A stretch of 64,000 bases of DNA from an uncultured Clostridia bacterium (GTDB lineage Bacteria; Bacillota; Clostridia; Oscillospirales; QAKW01), in contig CALXGQ010000029.1 in the NCBI GenBank assembly GCA_944387895.1, positions 62,001-126,000 of the forward strand, read 5' to 3'. The translations under genes and the position numbers were made by a program. The first letter of the stretch is position 1. Each line of letters starts with the position of its first letter. This document shows, in pieces, positions 16,660-25,087 of this stretch. Under the pieces are notes generated by a model that worked only from the letters and a program-made list of their open reading frames with translations, did no database searches and was not told the DNA's origin.

Positions 16660-18210
16660 ATGAAAAAAAAGGGAGTAGCCGGGCAGTATATCCTGCTGGT
16701 TTTGGCGGTGATGCTCGCCAAGGTGCTGGGGCTGGTGCGGAATATGCTGCTCAGCCGTTATTACGGCGCCTCCGCCATGACAGACGCTTTCAATGCCGCC
16801 AGCAGCCTGCCGTTGACCTTGTATGACGTGACCGTTGGGACGGCGATCGCCTCGGCCTTTGTTCCGGTTTTCAATCAGAAACTGACCTGCGCGGGCCGCA
16901 GGGATGCGGAACGCTTCGGCAGCAACTTCCTGAATATCATACTTCTTTTCACAGCGGTCATCACGGCGGCGGGAATGATTTTTCCGGAAATCGCCCTGAA
17001 GCTGGTGGCCAGCGGACTTTCCGGCGAGGCCTTTACCTATGCCGTCAACCTGATCCGGATCATCATGCCGGTTATCTGCATTGCCAGCGGAACCTATATT
17101 TTTATCGGCATTTTGCAGTCCTACGGTGAATTTACCGGGCCGGCGCTGGTTTCGCTGGTCTATAACGTGGTGATGATCCTCTATTTTCTGATCTTCGACC
17201 GCTGGTTCGGCATTTATGGGCTGGGCATTTCCTTTACCGTTGGATGGTTTTTGCAGCTTCTTTTCCTGATTCCGTATTTAAAAAAGAAGAAATTTCATTA
17301 TTATTTTATATGGAACTGGAAAGATTCCGATCTCCGCAGGGTTCTGCTGCTGACGCTGCCTCTTTTTGTGGCCGCGCTGGCGCAGCCGATCAACCAGCTG
17401 ATTTCCTCCAACCTCAGCTCTGGGCTGGGCGATGGAATGCTTTCCTCCGTCAATTACGCCTATCAGGCCTATTTGATCGTGGCCGGGATCTTTTCCTATT
17501 GCCTGACCAATTTGTTTTTCCCGGAAATGAGCCGCTGCTTTGCCCGGCAGGATCAGGAGGCGGCCAAAACCATCTGCCGCAATATGCTGGGCGCCATTTC
17601 GGCCATCGTTCTGCCGGTGATGGCGTTTTTGGGCGGCAATACCCAGCCGGTGATCCGCCTGCTTTATGAGGGGGGGAGCTTTACAGCCGAGGATACCCGG
17701 CGCGTGGGTTTCCTTCTGGCGATCTACTGCTGCGCCATGCTGTTTTATTCTTTCCAGGAAATACTGAATAAATATTTCTATTCCATGCAGAAGATGTGGG
17801 CCCCGGTCATCACGGCGGCGGCCGGCATCGCGGTGAATCTTGCGGTATCGTGGCTCTTGGTTGGCAGGCTGGGTGTTTACGGCCTGGCGCTGGGAACGCT
17901 GAGCGCGGCGGCGGTGATGGCGCTGATGCTGATTATTTTTACCGCCGTTGTGACGCCCGGGGTTTTCAACCGCTCTCTGATCTACGGGATCGGAAAAGAT
18001 TTGATCGGCGCCATGGCATTATTCATAACGGCGCGGGAACTGCGTAAAATAATAGAAGGAGCCGTTGATGGGCTCCTCGGTACAGCGCTGGGGCTGGCGG
18101 CCGGCATGGTTGCGGGTTTTCTGGTCTATCTTCTGATTCTCTGGCTGGTAGGATCGGAGGAGCTGCGTTCTTTGCTCAAAATGTATAAAAACCGTAAGGA
18201 TAAGGCATAA
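16660..18210 (+). CDS. murJ: Lipid II flippase MurJ (MviN family)
   Basis: 516 residues with about fourteen predicted membrane helices and the MATE-like MviN fold. The N-terminus has the typical VLGLVRNMLLSRYYGASAMTDAFNAA, including the arginines of the central cavity. A second conserved segment is SSVNYAYQAYLIVAGIFSYCLTNLFFPEMSR. It flips lipid II across the membrane for peptidoglycan synthesis. The start is ATG 16660 after AGAGGTG. It stands alone between two intergenic spaces. Confidence 0.94.
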   Translation: MKKKGVAGQYILLVLAVMLAKVLGLVRNMLLSRYYGASAMTDAFNAASSLPLTLYDVTVGTAIASAFVPVFNQKLTCAGRRDAERFGSNFLNIILLFTAVITAAGMIFPEIALKLVASGLSGEAFTYAVNLIRIIMPVICIASGTYIFIGILQSYGEFTGPALVSLVYNVVMILYFLIFDRWFGIYGLGISFTVGWFLQLLFLIPYLKKKKFHYYFIWNWKDSDLRRVLLLTLPLFVAALAQPINQLISSNLSSGLGDGMLSSVNYAYQAYLIVAGIFSYCLTNLFFPEMSRCFARQDQEAAKTICRNMLGAISAIVLPVMAFLGGNTQPVIRLLYEGGSFTAEDTRRVGFLLAIYCCAMLFYSFQEILNKYFYSMQKMWAPVITAAAGIAVNLAVSWLLVGRLGVYGLALGTLSAAAVMALMLIIFTAVVTPGVFNRSLIYGIGKDLIGAMALFITARELRKIIEGAVDGLLGTALGLAAGMVAGFLVYLLILWLVGSEELRSLLKMYKNRKDKA

Positions 18211-18276
18211 AATAACTAAAAAAAGAGCTTGATAAATCGGCGATTTAGTGAAATATACAAAAGTGACCCCAACATC

Positions 18277-18305
18277 TTGACGAACGTGTAATTTTTCGTT
18301 AATAT
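18277..18305 (+). promoter_or_regulatory. Promoter of the HPr gene
   Basis: TTGACG (18277-18282), 17-bp spacer, TAATAT (18300-18305). Confidence 0.8.
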
Positions 18306-18350
18306 ATTGCTGATGAAAATTTAAAAACTAAAATTTTGGGAGGTTCTCCT

Positions 18351-18611
18351 ATGTTTTCTAAAACCGTAACGGTAACCAACAGCGTGGGGCTCCATGCGCG
18401 GCCCGCTACCTTTTTCATTCAGAAAGCGAATGAATATAAATGTTCGATCTGGGTGGAAATCGGTACGCGCCGAATCAACGCCAAGAGCTTGCTGGGCATT
18501 TTGTCTTTGGGTATCATCAAGGGAACGGAAATCAATGTCATCGCCGATGGTGCGGATGAAGAGGCGGCAGTCACCGCGCTGTGCGATTTGGTAAAGCAGT
18601 TGGAAGACTGA
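18351..18611 (+). CDS. ptsH: HPr family phosphocarrier protein
   Basis: 86 residues. The active-site histidine is exactly His15 (GLHARPA) and the regulatory serine exactly Ser46 (NAKSLLGIL), as in Gram-positive HPr. It can therefore carry phosphate from enzyme I and be phosphorylated by HPr kinase for catabolite control. No other PTS gene is in the window, so a catabolite-control (Crh-like) or general role is also open. The start is ATG 18351, with GGGAGG upstream. It is monocistronic with its own promoter and terminator. Confidence 0.93.
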   Translation: MFSKTVTVTNSVGLHARPATFFIQKANEYKCSIWVEIGTRRINAKSLLGILSLGIIKGTEINVIADGADEEAAVTALCDLVKQLED

Positions 18612-18620
18612 AAAATGCGA

Positions 18621-18655
18621 ACTGCACCGGCTGGATGCCGGTGCAGTCTTTTTTC
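18621..18655 (+). terminator. Terminator of the HPr gene
   Basis: An 11-bp stem ACTGCACCGGC/GCCGGTGCAGT with a 5-nt loop, then CTTTTTTCTG. The rpe start follows 22 nt later. Confidence 0.9.
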
Positions 18656-18676
18656 TGTTTGCAGGGAGGTATTTTT

Positions 18677-19339
18677 ATGAAGCATATCTTATCACCTTCG
18701 CTGCTGGCGGCGGATTTTGCCCGGCTGGGCGAGGACGTGGATACGGCGGTAAAGAACGGAGCGGAATGGCTGCATATCGACGTGATGGACGGTCATTTTG
18801 TGCCTAATATCACCTTTGGGATCCCGGTCATAAAAAGCCTGCGCCCGGTAACGAACGCCTATTTTGACGTTCATCTGATGATCGATCGGCCGGAACGCTT
18901 TGTCCGGGATTTTATTTCAGCTGGAGCGGATCTGCTTTGTGTGCACCTGGAGGCAACGGAAAAGATCGAGGAGATCGCCGCGGCGGTACATGAGGCGGGA
19001 AAGGCGTTTGCCATCGCCCTGAAGCCCGCCACCCCGGCCGAGGCGGTGCGCCCCTATCTGAAGCTCTGCGATATGGTGCTGGTGATGACGGTGGAGCCGG
19101 GCTTTGGCGGGCAGAAGTTCATGGCTGATATGATGCCGAAGGTTTCCGCTGTCCGCAGGATACGGGAGGAAGCGGGGCTTTCCTTCCATATCCAGGTCGA
19201 CGGCGGGATCAATCTGGAAACGCTGGATACGGCCGCAGCGGCTGGCGCTAATGTTTTTGTGGCCGGCGCCGCGATTTTTGCAAAAGGGCAAACGGCGCAG
19301 AACGTGCGCCGGTTCGCCGAGCATCTGTCTGTTCTTTGA
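18677..19339 (+). CDS. rpe: Ribulose-phosphate 3-epimerase
   Basis: 220 residues, a TIM barrel that interconverts ribulose-5-phosphate and xylulose-5-phosphate in the pentose phosphate pathway. Visible signatures are LSPSLLAADFARLGED, the metal-ligand segment LHIDVMDGHFVPNITFG, FDVHLMI, VMTVEPGFGGQKF and the phosphate-binding VDGGIN. The start is ATG 18677 after GGGAGG. Pyruvate kinase follows 39 nt later with no terminator between them, so the two are probably co-transcribed. Confidence 0.96.
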   Translation: MKHILSPSLLAADFARLGEDVDTAVKNGAEWLHIDVMDGHFVPNITFGIPVIKSLRPVTNAYFDVHLMIDRPERFVRDFISAGADLLCVHLEATEKIEEIAAAVHEAGKAFAIALKPATPAEAVRPYLKLCDMVLVMTVEPGFGGQKFMADMMPKVSAVRRIREEAGLSFHIQVDGGINLETLDTAAAAGANVFVAGAAIFAKGQTAQNVRRFAEHLSVL

Positions 19340-19378
19340 GGCGGCAACGCTTCACCTATTTTCTGGGAGGAATCATCA

Positions 19379-20797
19379 ATGAGAAAGACAAAAATTGTTT
19401 GTACCATCGGGCCTGCTTCGTCGGATGAAAAAACCTTCGCCGCCATGTGTCGGGCGGGGATGAATGTGGCGCGCCTGAACTTTTCCCACGGCACCTATGA
19501 GCAGCATGCCGAGCGGATCGCCATGATCAAGAAGGTCCGCAAGGAGCTGGGAATGCCCATCGCCATCATGCTGGATACCAAGGGCCCGGAATTCCGCATC
19601 AAAACCTTCAAAAACGGCAGCGTTACCGTTCCGGACGGCGCCAGCTTCACCTTTACCGTTGATGAGGTGGAAGGGGATGAGCAGCGGGTTTCCGTCAGCT
19701 ATAAGGGGTTGGTCAACGAGCTGGAGCCGGGGGATCGCATTCTGGTCAACGACGGGATGGTGGCGTTTCGGGTTGAGGAGATCAAAGACGCGGATATCAT
19801 CTGCCGCGCCGAGATCGGCGGCGTGCTTTCCGATCGGAAGAGCATGAGCTTCCCGAATAAGACGCTGAAGCAGCCCTACCTCAGCGCCCAGGATAAGGAG
19901 GATATCCTTTTCGGCATGAAGCACGGCGTGGATTTTATCGCCTGCTCCTTTGTATCCTGCCGCCAGGATCTTCTGGACGTGCGCAAATTCATTCGCGCCA
20001 ATGGGCACGGCTGCACGGATCTGATCGCAAAAATAGAAAATCAGGCCGGCGTGGACAACATTGAAGAAATCTGCAAGGAAAGCGACGGCATCATGGTCGC
20101 CCGGGGCGATATGGGGGTGGAGATCCCCTTTGAAGAGCTGCCCGCCGTTCAGAAACGGATCATCACCACCTGCCGCAAGCTGGGCAAGCGCACGATAACG
20201 GCGACGGAGATGCTGGAATCGATGATCCATAATCCCCGCCCGACCCGTGCGGAGATCTCCGACGTGGCCAACGCCGTCTACGACGGAACCAGCGCCATTA
20301 TGCTCTCTGGCGAAACCGCCGCCGGGAAGTATCCGGTGCGCACCGTTGAAACCATGGCGCGGATCGCCGAGAAAACGGAGCAGAATATTTCCTATGCCAA
20401 GCGGTTCCACAACAATGAGTTTTATATCAAAAATCCTGTTGACGCCATTTCTCATGCCACCTGCGGCATGGCGATGGATCTGAACGCCAAGGCGATCGTC
20501 GTCTGTTCTCTTTCGGGGATGACGGCCAGAATGGTTTCCCGCTACCGCTGCCCGATCGACATCGTGGGGCTGACCGCCAACGAGCAGACCTGGAGAAAGC
20601 TGGCGCTTTCCTGGGGCGTAACGCCGGTGATGGGCACGCTGGTGACCAATCTGGGCGATCTTTTTGAAGAGGCCAAGGAAGAGGCCAAAAAAGTGTTTGG
20701 GCTGGAGCCGGGAGATACGCTGGTGGTCACCGGTGGGATCATCAACGGCGAGTCCGGCAATACCAACCTGATCAAGGTGGAAACGATCGACGAATAA
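19379..20797 (+). CDS. pyk: Pyruvate kinase
   Basis: 472 residues. It converts PEP and ADP to pyruvate and ATP, the last glycolytic step. Seen are TKIVCTIGPASS, NFSHGTYEQH, the catalytic lysine region DLIAKIENQAGVDNIEEI, ARGDMGVEIPFEE and TATEMLESMIHNPRPTRAE. The chain ends soon after the C-terminal effector domain and lacks the extra PEP-utilizer domain of some Bacillota enzymes. Its product feeds PFOR. A bidirectional terminator follows. Confidence 0.97.
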   Translation: MRKTKIVCTIGPASSDEKTFAAMCRAGMNVARLNFSHGTYEQHAERIAMIKKVRKELGMPIAIMLDTKGPEFRIKTFKNGSVTVPDGASFTFTVDEVEGDEQRVSVSYKGLVNELEPGDRILVNDGMVAFRVEEIKDADIICRAEIGGVLSDRKSMSFPNKTLKQPYLSAQDKEDILFGMKHGVDFIACSFVSCRQDLLDVRKFIRANGHGCTDLIAKIENQAGVDNIEEICKESDGIMVARGDMGVEIPFEELPAVQKRIITTCRKLGKRTITATEMLESMIHNPRPTRAEISDVANAVYDGTSAIMLSGETAAGKYPVRTVETMARIAEKTEQNISYAKRFHNNEFYIKNPVDAISHATCGMAMDLNAKAIVVCSLSGMTARMVSRYRCPIDIVGLTANEQTWRKLALSWGVTPVMGTLVTNLGDLFEEAKEEAKKVFGLEPGDTLVVTGGIINGESGNTNLIKVETIDE

Positions 20798-20810
20798 CGC
20801 CGCGTCGAAT

Positions 20811-20849
20811 AGAAAAAACGCAATGCCGAAGCATTGCGTTTTTCTTTTA
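20811..20849. terminator. Bidirectional terminator pyk / methionine gamma-lyase family gene
   Basis: A 13-bp stem AAAAACGCAATGC with loop CGAA, A-rich on the left and T-rich on the right, between two convergent genes. Confidence 0.9.
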
Positions 20850-22073
20850 TTGGTTCATCGCCGCAAAGGCCTTCATGATTCCCAGCCGGCCGCTTTCAAA
20901 GGTAAGGCCGCCCTGCATGAAGGCGGTATAGGGCGGTTTCATCGGTCCATCGGCTGATAGCTCGATGGAAGCGCCCATCACAAAGGCGCCGGCCGCCATC
21001 ACCACCGGCGCGTCATAGCCCGGCATATCCCACGCCTCGGGCGTAACAAAGCTGTCTACCGGGGAGCCGGACTGGATCCCCTTGCAGAAGCCCAGCAGCT
21101 TTTCGGGGGAGCCCAGAGAGATGGCCTGAATAATGTCGTAGCGGGGGGCGTCCGCCGCTGGATCAACGGCGCATCCCGCCTGCTCAAACATCGCCGCTGC
21201 GTACATGGCGGTTTTTTTTGCCTGAAGCACCGTGTGGGGCGCCAGAAAAAGACCTTGATAAAATTCCCGCAGAACGTGCAGGGTGCAGCCGCTTTCCCGG
21301 CCGATGCCCGGCGAGGTCAGCCGGCAGGCGCAGCGTTCGATCAGCGCGGCTTTTCCGGCGATATAACCGCCGGTGGGGGCGATGCCGCCGCCGGGATTTT
21401 TGATCAGGGAACCCACCATCAGATCGGCTCCGTAATAGGTGGGCTCATGCTTCTCGCAAAATTCGCCGTAGCAGTTGTCTACCATGACAATCGCGTCGGG
21501 CAGGCGCTTATGGACAAATTCCGCCGCTTCCCCGATTTGCCGGGAGGAGAGGGTCGGGCGATTCTGATAGCCCTTGGATTTCTGGAAAAAGACCAGCCGG
21601 ATCCCCGGCTCTTTCAGCGCCTGCTCCAGGCCGGCATAATCGATGCCGCCCTCCGCCAGCTCAAGCTGCCGGTAGCCGATCCCGAAATCCCGGAGGGATC
21701 CGTCTGCGGCGGGGCCCAGCCCGATCACCTCGTCCAGCGTATCATAGGGCTTCCCGGTTGCCGCCAGCATCAGGTCGCCGGGGCGCAGAACCCCAAAAAG
21801 GGCAACGGTGAGGGCGTGGGTTCCGGAGATGAACTGCGGCCGTACCAGGCAGTCCTCCGCCTCCATTGCCCGGGCAAAGACCTTATCCAGCGTATCCCGC
21901 CCGCGGTCGCCGTATCCGTAGCCGGTGGAACCGCAGAAATGGGTTTCGCTGACCCGCTCGGCCCGAAAGGCGTCCATCACCCGCTCGGTGGTATAAAAAG
22001 CAATTTCCTCCGCGGCCTTGACTGCCGGGGCGATCCGCTCCATCGCCCGCGCGTCCGCCGTTTTTATATCCAT
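20847..22073 (-). CDS. Methionine gamma-lyase family protein (PLP-dependent; 'aluminium resistance' family)
   Basis: 408 residues of a fold-I PLP enzyme related to cystathionine gamma-synthase/lyase. Seen are GSTGYGYGDRGRDTLDKVFA, QFISGTHALTVALFG, VMVDNCYGEFCE and the putative PLP lysine in DLMVGSLIKNPGGG. The family (PF06838 type) is widespread in Bacillota, usually with unproven substrate; lyase activity on sulfur amino acids is inferred. It is monocistronic with its own promoter. Confidence 0.88.
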   Translation of the reverse strand: MDIKTADARAMERIAPAVKAAEEIAFYTTERVMDAFRAERVSETHFCGSTGYGYGDRGRDTLDKVFARAMEAEDCLVRPQFISGTHALTVALFGVLRPGDLMLAATGKPYDTLDEVIGLGPAADGSLRDFGIGYRQLELAEGGIDYAGLEQALKEPGIRLVFFQKSKGYQNRPTLSSRQIGEAAEFVHKRLPDAIVMVDNCYGEFCEKHEPTYYGADLMVGSLIKNPGGGIAPTGGYIAGKAALIERCACRLTSPGIGRESGCTLHVLREFYQGLFLAPHTVLQAKKTAMYAAAMFEQAGCAVDPAADAPRYDIIQAISLGSPEKLLGFCKGIQSGSPVDSFVTPEAWDMPGYDAPVVMAAGAFVMGASIELSADGPMKPPYTAFMQGGLTFESGRLGIMKAFAAMNQ

Positions 22074-22102
22074 GGTAATCCAACTCCTTTCACACTCCGC
22101 CT

Positions 22103-22131
22103 ATTATACACCAGCCGGTCAATTTCGTCAA
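22103..22131 (-). promoter_or_regulatory. Promoter of the methionine gamma-lyase family gene
   Basis: Minus strand: TTGACG (22131-22126), 17-bp spacer, TATAAT (22108-22103), followed by an AAAGGAG Shine-Dalgarno. Confidence 0.85.
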
Positions 22132-22198
22132 TAAAACCCTTTCTTTTTTTCTGATCCTGTGTTATACTGAGTTTAAAATGAACAAAGGAGAATATCCA

Positions 22199-23611
22199 AT
22201 GAAACTTTTGGCGTTTGATTTTGGCGCTTCCAGCGGGCGCGCCATGGCTGCCGTATTGGAAAACGGAAAAATCAAAATGGAAGAGATCCATCGCTTTTCC
22301 AACGATCCCGTTCAGATCGGCGATACGTTCTATTGGGACGTATGCCGGCTTTATCATGAGATCAAGCAGGGCTTGATGAAGGCCGGCCCGGCAGAAAGCG
22401 TTGGCATTGATACCTGGGGCGTCGACTTCGGCCTGCTGGACGAAAGCGGCCGGCTGCTTTCTAATCCCCGCCACTATCGGGATGGCGCCTATGCCAGGGT
22501 AGCGCCGGGCTTTTTTGATCGGATCAGCGAGGAAGAGGTCTATCAGATCAGCGGCGTTCCCTATTTGCCCTTCAATACGCTTTATCAGCTCTATACGCTG
22601 AAAAAAGAGCAGCCATGGCTGCTGAAAAACGCCAAAACGCTGCTGCTGATGCCGGATCTTTTCGGCTATTTCCTGACCGGGACGAAAAATGTTGATTTCT
22701 CCAATGCGTCCACAACATCGCTGCTCAATGTCCGGACCGGGCGCTGGGATGAAAAGCTGCTTTCCGCTCTGGAGCTGGATCCGGCCATTCTGCCGGAGAT
22801 CAACCATGCCGGCCGCGTGCTGGGCACGATCACACCGGCGCTTCAGGAGGAGCTGATGATTTCTGCCATGAAGGTGATCACCGTGGGATCCCATGATACG
22901 GCCAGCGCCGTTTTGGCGGTGCCTGCCGCGCCGGGGGAGGAAACGGCGTTCATCAGCTGCGGCACCTGGAGCCTGCTTGGCTGCGAGCTGGATCAGCCGA
23001 TCACCGGCGAGGCGGCGCGGGCGGCGCGGTTCTCCAACGAAGGCGGCGCCTATGGAAACGTGCGTTTTCTGCGGAATATCATGGGCTTATGGCTGATTCA
23101 GGAAACCAGACGGTTTTTCCGCAAGCAGGGCAAGGACTATTCCTTTGAAGATCTGAAAAATATGGCGCTGGAAAGCAGGATCCCTTCGGTGATCGACGTG
23201 GACGACGAACGTCTTTCGCCTCCGGGGGATATGCCGTCCCGCATCTGCGCGATCTGCCGGGAAACCAATCAGCCTGTTCCGGCTTCCGACGGCGACGTGA
23301 TGCGGGTAATCTACTACAGTCTGGCGACAAAGTATCAGGAAGCGGTAGCGCATCTGGTTACAATCACCGGCAAGAAATTCACCGCGCTGCGGATGGTGGG
23401 CGGCGGGATCCAGGATACGCTGCTTTGCCAGCTTTCCGCCGATTTCACCGGCCTGCCGGTCTATGCCGGGCCGGTAGAAGCGACCGTTCTGGGGAACCTG
23501 GCGGCGCAGTTGATCGCTCTGGGCGCGGTTCGGGATGTCCGGGAGGCGCGCCGGGTGATCGCGGATTCCTTCCCCGTGAAAACCTATCTGCCCCGGGAGG
23601 AAAAAAGATGA
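22199..23611 (+). CDS. rhaB: Rhamnulokinase-like FGGY carbohydrate kinase
   Basis: 470 residues. The ASKHA fold has the phosphate-1 motif AFDFGASSGRAMAAVL, the sugar-binding IDTWGVDFGLLD, SHDTASAVLAVPA and the adenosine motif MVGGGIQDTLLCQ. These match rhamnulokinase, which phosphorylates L-rhamnulose at C1. No rhaA, rhaD, transporter or regulator is nearby, so substrate assignment is by family only; a fuculokinase-like role is possible. The start is ATG 22199, with AAAGGAG 8 nt upstream, preferred over ATG 22178. A TATACT box lies at 22163-22168 without a clear -35. The stop overlaps the next gene (ATGA). Confidence 0.85.
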   Translation: MKLLAFDFGASSGRAMAAVLENGKIKMEEIHRFSNDPVQIGDTFYWDVCRLYHEIKQGLMKAGPAESVGIDTWGVDFGLLDESGRLLSNPRHYRDGAYARVAPGFFDRISEEEVYQISGVPYLPFNTLYQLYTLKKEQPWLLKNAKTLLLMPDLFGYFLTGTKNVDFSNASTTSLLNVRTGRWDEKLLSALELDPAILPEINHAGRVLGTITPALQEELMISAMKVITVGSHDTASAVLAVPAAPGEETAFISCGTWSLLGCELDQPITGEAARAARFSNEGGAYGNVRFLRNIMGLWLIQETRRFFRKQGKDYSFEDLKNMALESRIPSVIDVDDERLSPPGDMPSRICAICRETNQPVPASDGDVMRVIYYSLATKYQEAVAHLVTITGKKFTALRMVGGGIQDTLLCQLSADFTGLPVYAGPVEATVLGNLAAQLIALGAVRDVREARRVIADSFPVKTYLPREEKR

Positions 23612-24525
23612 AACGCTTCTTTGCAATATTGCTGATTCTGGCGATGCTGCCGGGGCTTTTCGGATGCCAAAAGGCGATTGTGATCGAGGACGTCAACGCA
23701 AACGGCCTGAAATGGGGCAATACGCTGGCAACGGAGCAGGGCGCATGGGTCGCGCTCTATGGCGAGGAGGACGGCCGGACGGGCCTGATCCTCTATAATA
23801 AGGAAACGGATCAAAGCCGCTTTCTGGTGGAGGGAAGGATCTTCCTGATCGCGCTGCTGGAGAATAAAATCTATTTCAAATACGACGGCGGATCGGAGCT
23901 TTATTGCTATGATATCGCCAAAGAAGACTACGGCCTGCTGCTGGAGGGCGTGATGGCCTATCAGATTCGGGGCAGTATCATCTATTATCTTACCGATGTC
24001 CACGGCAATTATCTGAATACCTATGATCTTTCCACCCGAGAGCATGGAAAGATTTCGGTCAGCTATACGGTCGACGCCTTTTGGCTGACGGATGACGCGC
24101 TTTATTATTCCGACGATACAAAGGGGCTGCTGATGGTACGTCCCCATGAAACGGAGCGGGATAGAATCCTCTATCAGGGCGAATTTGTTCTGTGCCGGGA
24201 TGTTGTTGCGCTGGAAGGGGAGGACGTCGCCTTTATCGGCATGAACCAGAATACCGGGCTCAACAGCCTTTACCGCTACACCGCGGAAAGCGATACCGTT
24301 ACAGAACTGCTCCGTGGGTCTTTTGATCATTTCAATCTGGTGCGGTCCCATCTTGTTTTTGCAGAGGAAAATACCATCTGCGCGATGGATCTGAGCGATT
24401 ATCAGGTGTATTCATGGGGTACGATCGAAGAGGAATACAGCTTTATTGAAATCATGAGCGACTGCGTGATCTACTATGTCGACGACCGGCCTTATCTGCA
24501 GTATTACCCGGATCCGGAAGAATAG
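23608..24525 (+). CDS. Secreted lipoprotein, repeat-containing (DUF5050-like propeller)
   Basis: 305 residues. It has a lipoprotein signal peptide, MKRFFAILLILAMLPGLFGC, with the lipobox cysteine at residue 20. The rest is a series of short beta-rich repeats such as NKIYFKYDGGSELYCYDI, SIIYYLTDVHGNYLNTYDL and ALYYSDDTKGLLMV. These resemble DUF5050/WD-like propeller proteins common on the surface of clostridia. The function is unknown. It overlaps the rhamnulokinase-like gene by 4 nt, so the two are translationally coupled, which could hint at a carbohydrate role but does not prove it. Confidence 0.75.
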   Translation: MKRFFAILLILAMLPGLFGCQKAIVIEDVNANGLKWGNTLATEQGAWVALYGEEDGRTGLILYNKETDQSRFLVEGRIFLIALLENKIYFKYDGGSELYCYDIAKEDYGLLLEGVMAYQIRGSIIYYLTDVHGNYLNTYDLSTREHGKISVSYTVDAFWLTDDALYYSDDTKGLLMVRPHETERDRILYQGEFVLCRDVVALEGEDVAFIGMNQNTGLNSLYRYTAESDTVTELLRGSFDHFNLVRSHLVFAEENTICAMDLSDYQVYSWGTIEEEYSFIEIMSDCVIYYVDDRPYLQYYPDPEE

Positions 24526-24564
24526 GGAAGAGGAGCCCTTTGAAACTGCGATGACCGGCAAAAG

Positions 24565-24608
24565 AAAAAGGCTTGCCGCCTGTGCATAACAGGCGGCAAG
24601 CCTTTTTT
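24565..24608 (+). terminator. Terminator after the lipoprotein gene
   Basis: A 19-bp stem (24565-24583 with 24589-24607) with loop GCATA, the right arm ending in TTTTTT. The 120 nt between it and ireB holds nothing I can name. Confidence 0.92.
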
Positions 24609-24727
24609 GCTGAAAAATGGAAGCCGGCAAAGGCTGCCGGGAAAACGAATCCGCCCGGCAGGGGAAGTTTTTTTCGCGCCTGCCGCGGATCGCGCTCTGG
24701 AAGCGTCACGCTTTAAAGAAGCGCCCC

Positions 24728-24973
24728 TTAATGATCCAGATAGAATTTAACCAGTTCGCCCAAAAGCTCGTCGCGGTCGATTTTCCGGATCAGCGCCCGG
24801 GCGTTGTTGTGATTGGTGATGTAAGTGGGGTCTTCGCTGAGGATATAACCGACAATCTGATTCAGGGGGTTATAGCCTTTTTCTTTCAAAGCGTCATAGA
24901 CCATGGTGAGGACGTCCTTCATTTCCATTTTTTCATCTTTTTTGATTTTGAAGGTTTGCGTTGATTCCAACAT
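24728..24973 (-). CDS. ireB: IreB family regulatory phosphoprotein
   Basis: 81 residues. The core [49 protein letters not shown] is diagnostic for IreB (DUF965). In Enterococcus faecalis, IreB is phosphorylated on N-terminal threonines by the Ser/Thr kinase IreK and lowers cephalosporin resistance. Here Thr5 and Thr7 lie in [15 protein letters not shown], a matching position. The usual clostridial neighbours alaS and ruvX are absent. It is monocistronic, with AGGAGG upstream of the ATG. Confidence 0.93.
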   Translation of the reverse strand: MLESTQTFKIKKDEKMEMKDVLTMVYDALKEKGYNPLNQIVGYILSEDPTYITNHNNARALIRKIDRDELLGELVKFYLDH

Positions 24974-25048
24974 TTTATAACCTCCTGTTTGAAATATTTA
25001 TAATTATTATACTCCCCTTTCCGGCGGAATACAAGAGTTAATTTGTTA

Positions 25049-25084
25049 AAAATCAGCGGCGGAGCCAAATCGCTCCGCCGCTTT
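25049..25084 (-). terminator. Terminator of pheST
   Basis: An 11-bp GC-rich stem (25055-25065 with 25072-25082), followed on the minus strand by GATTTTTAAC. It begins 5 nt after the pheT stop. Confidence 0.88.
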
Positions 25085-25087
25085 TTC

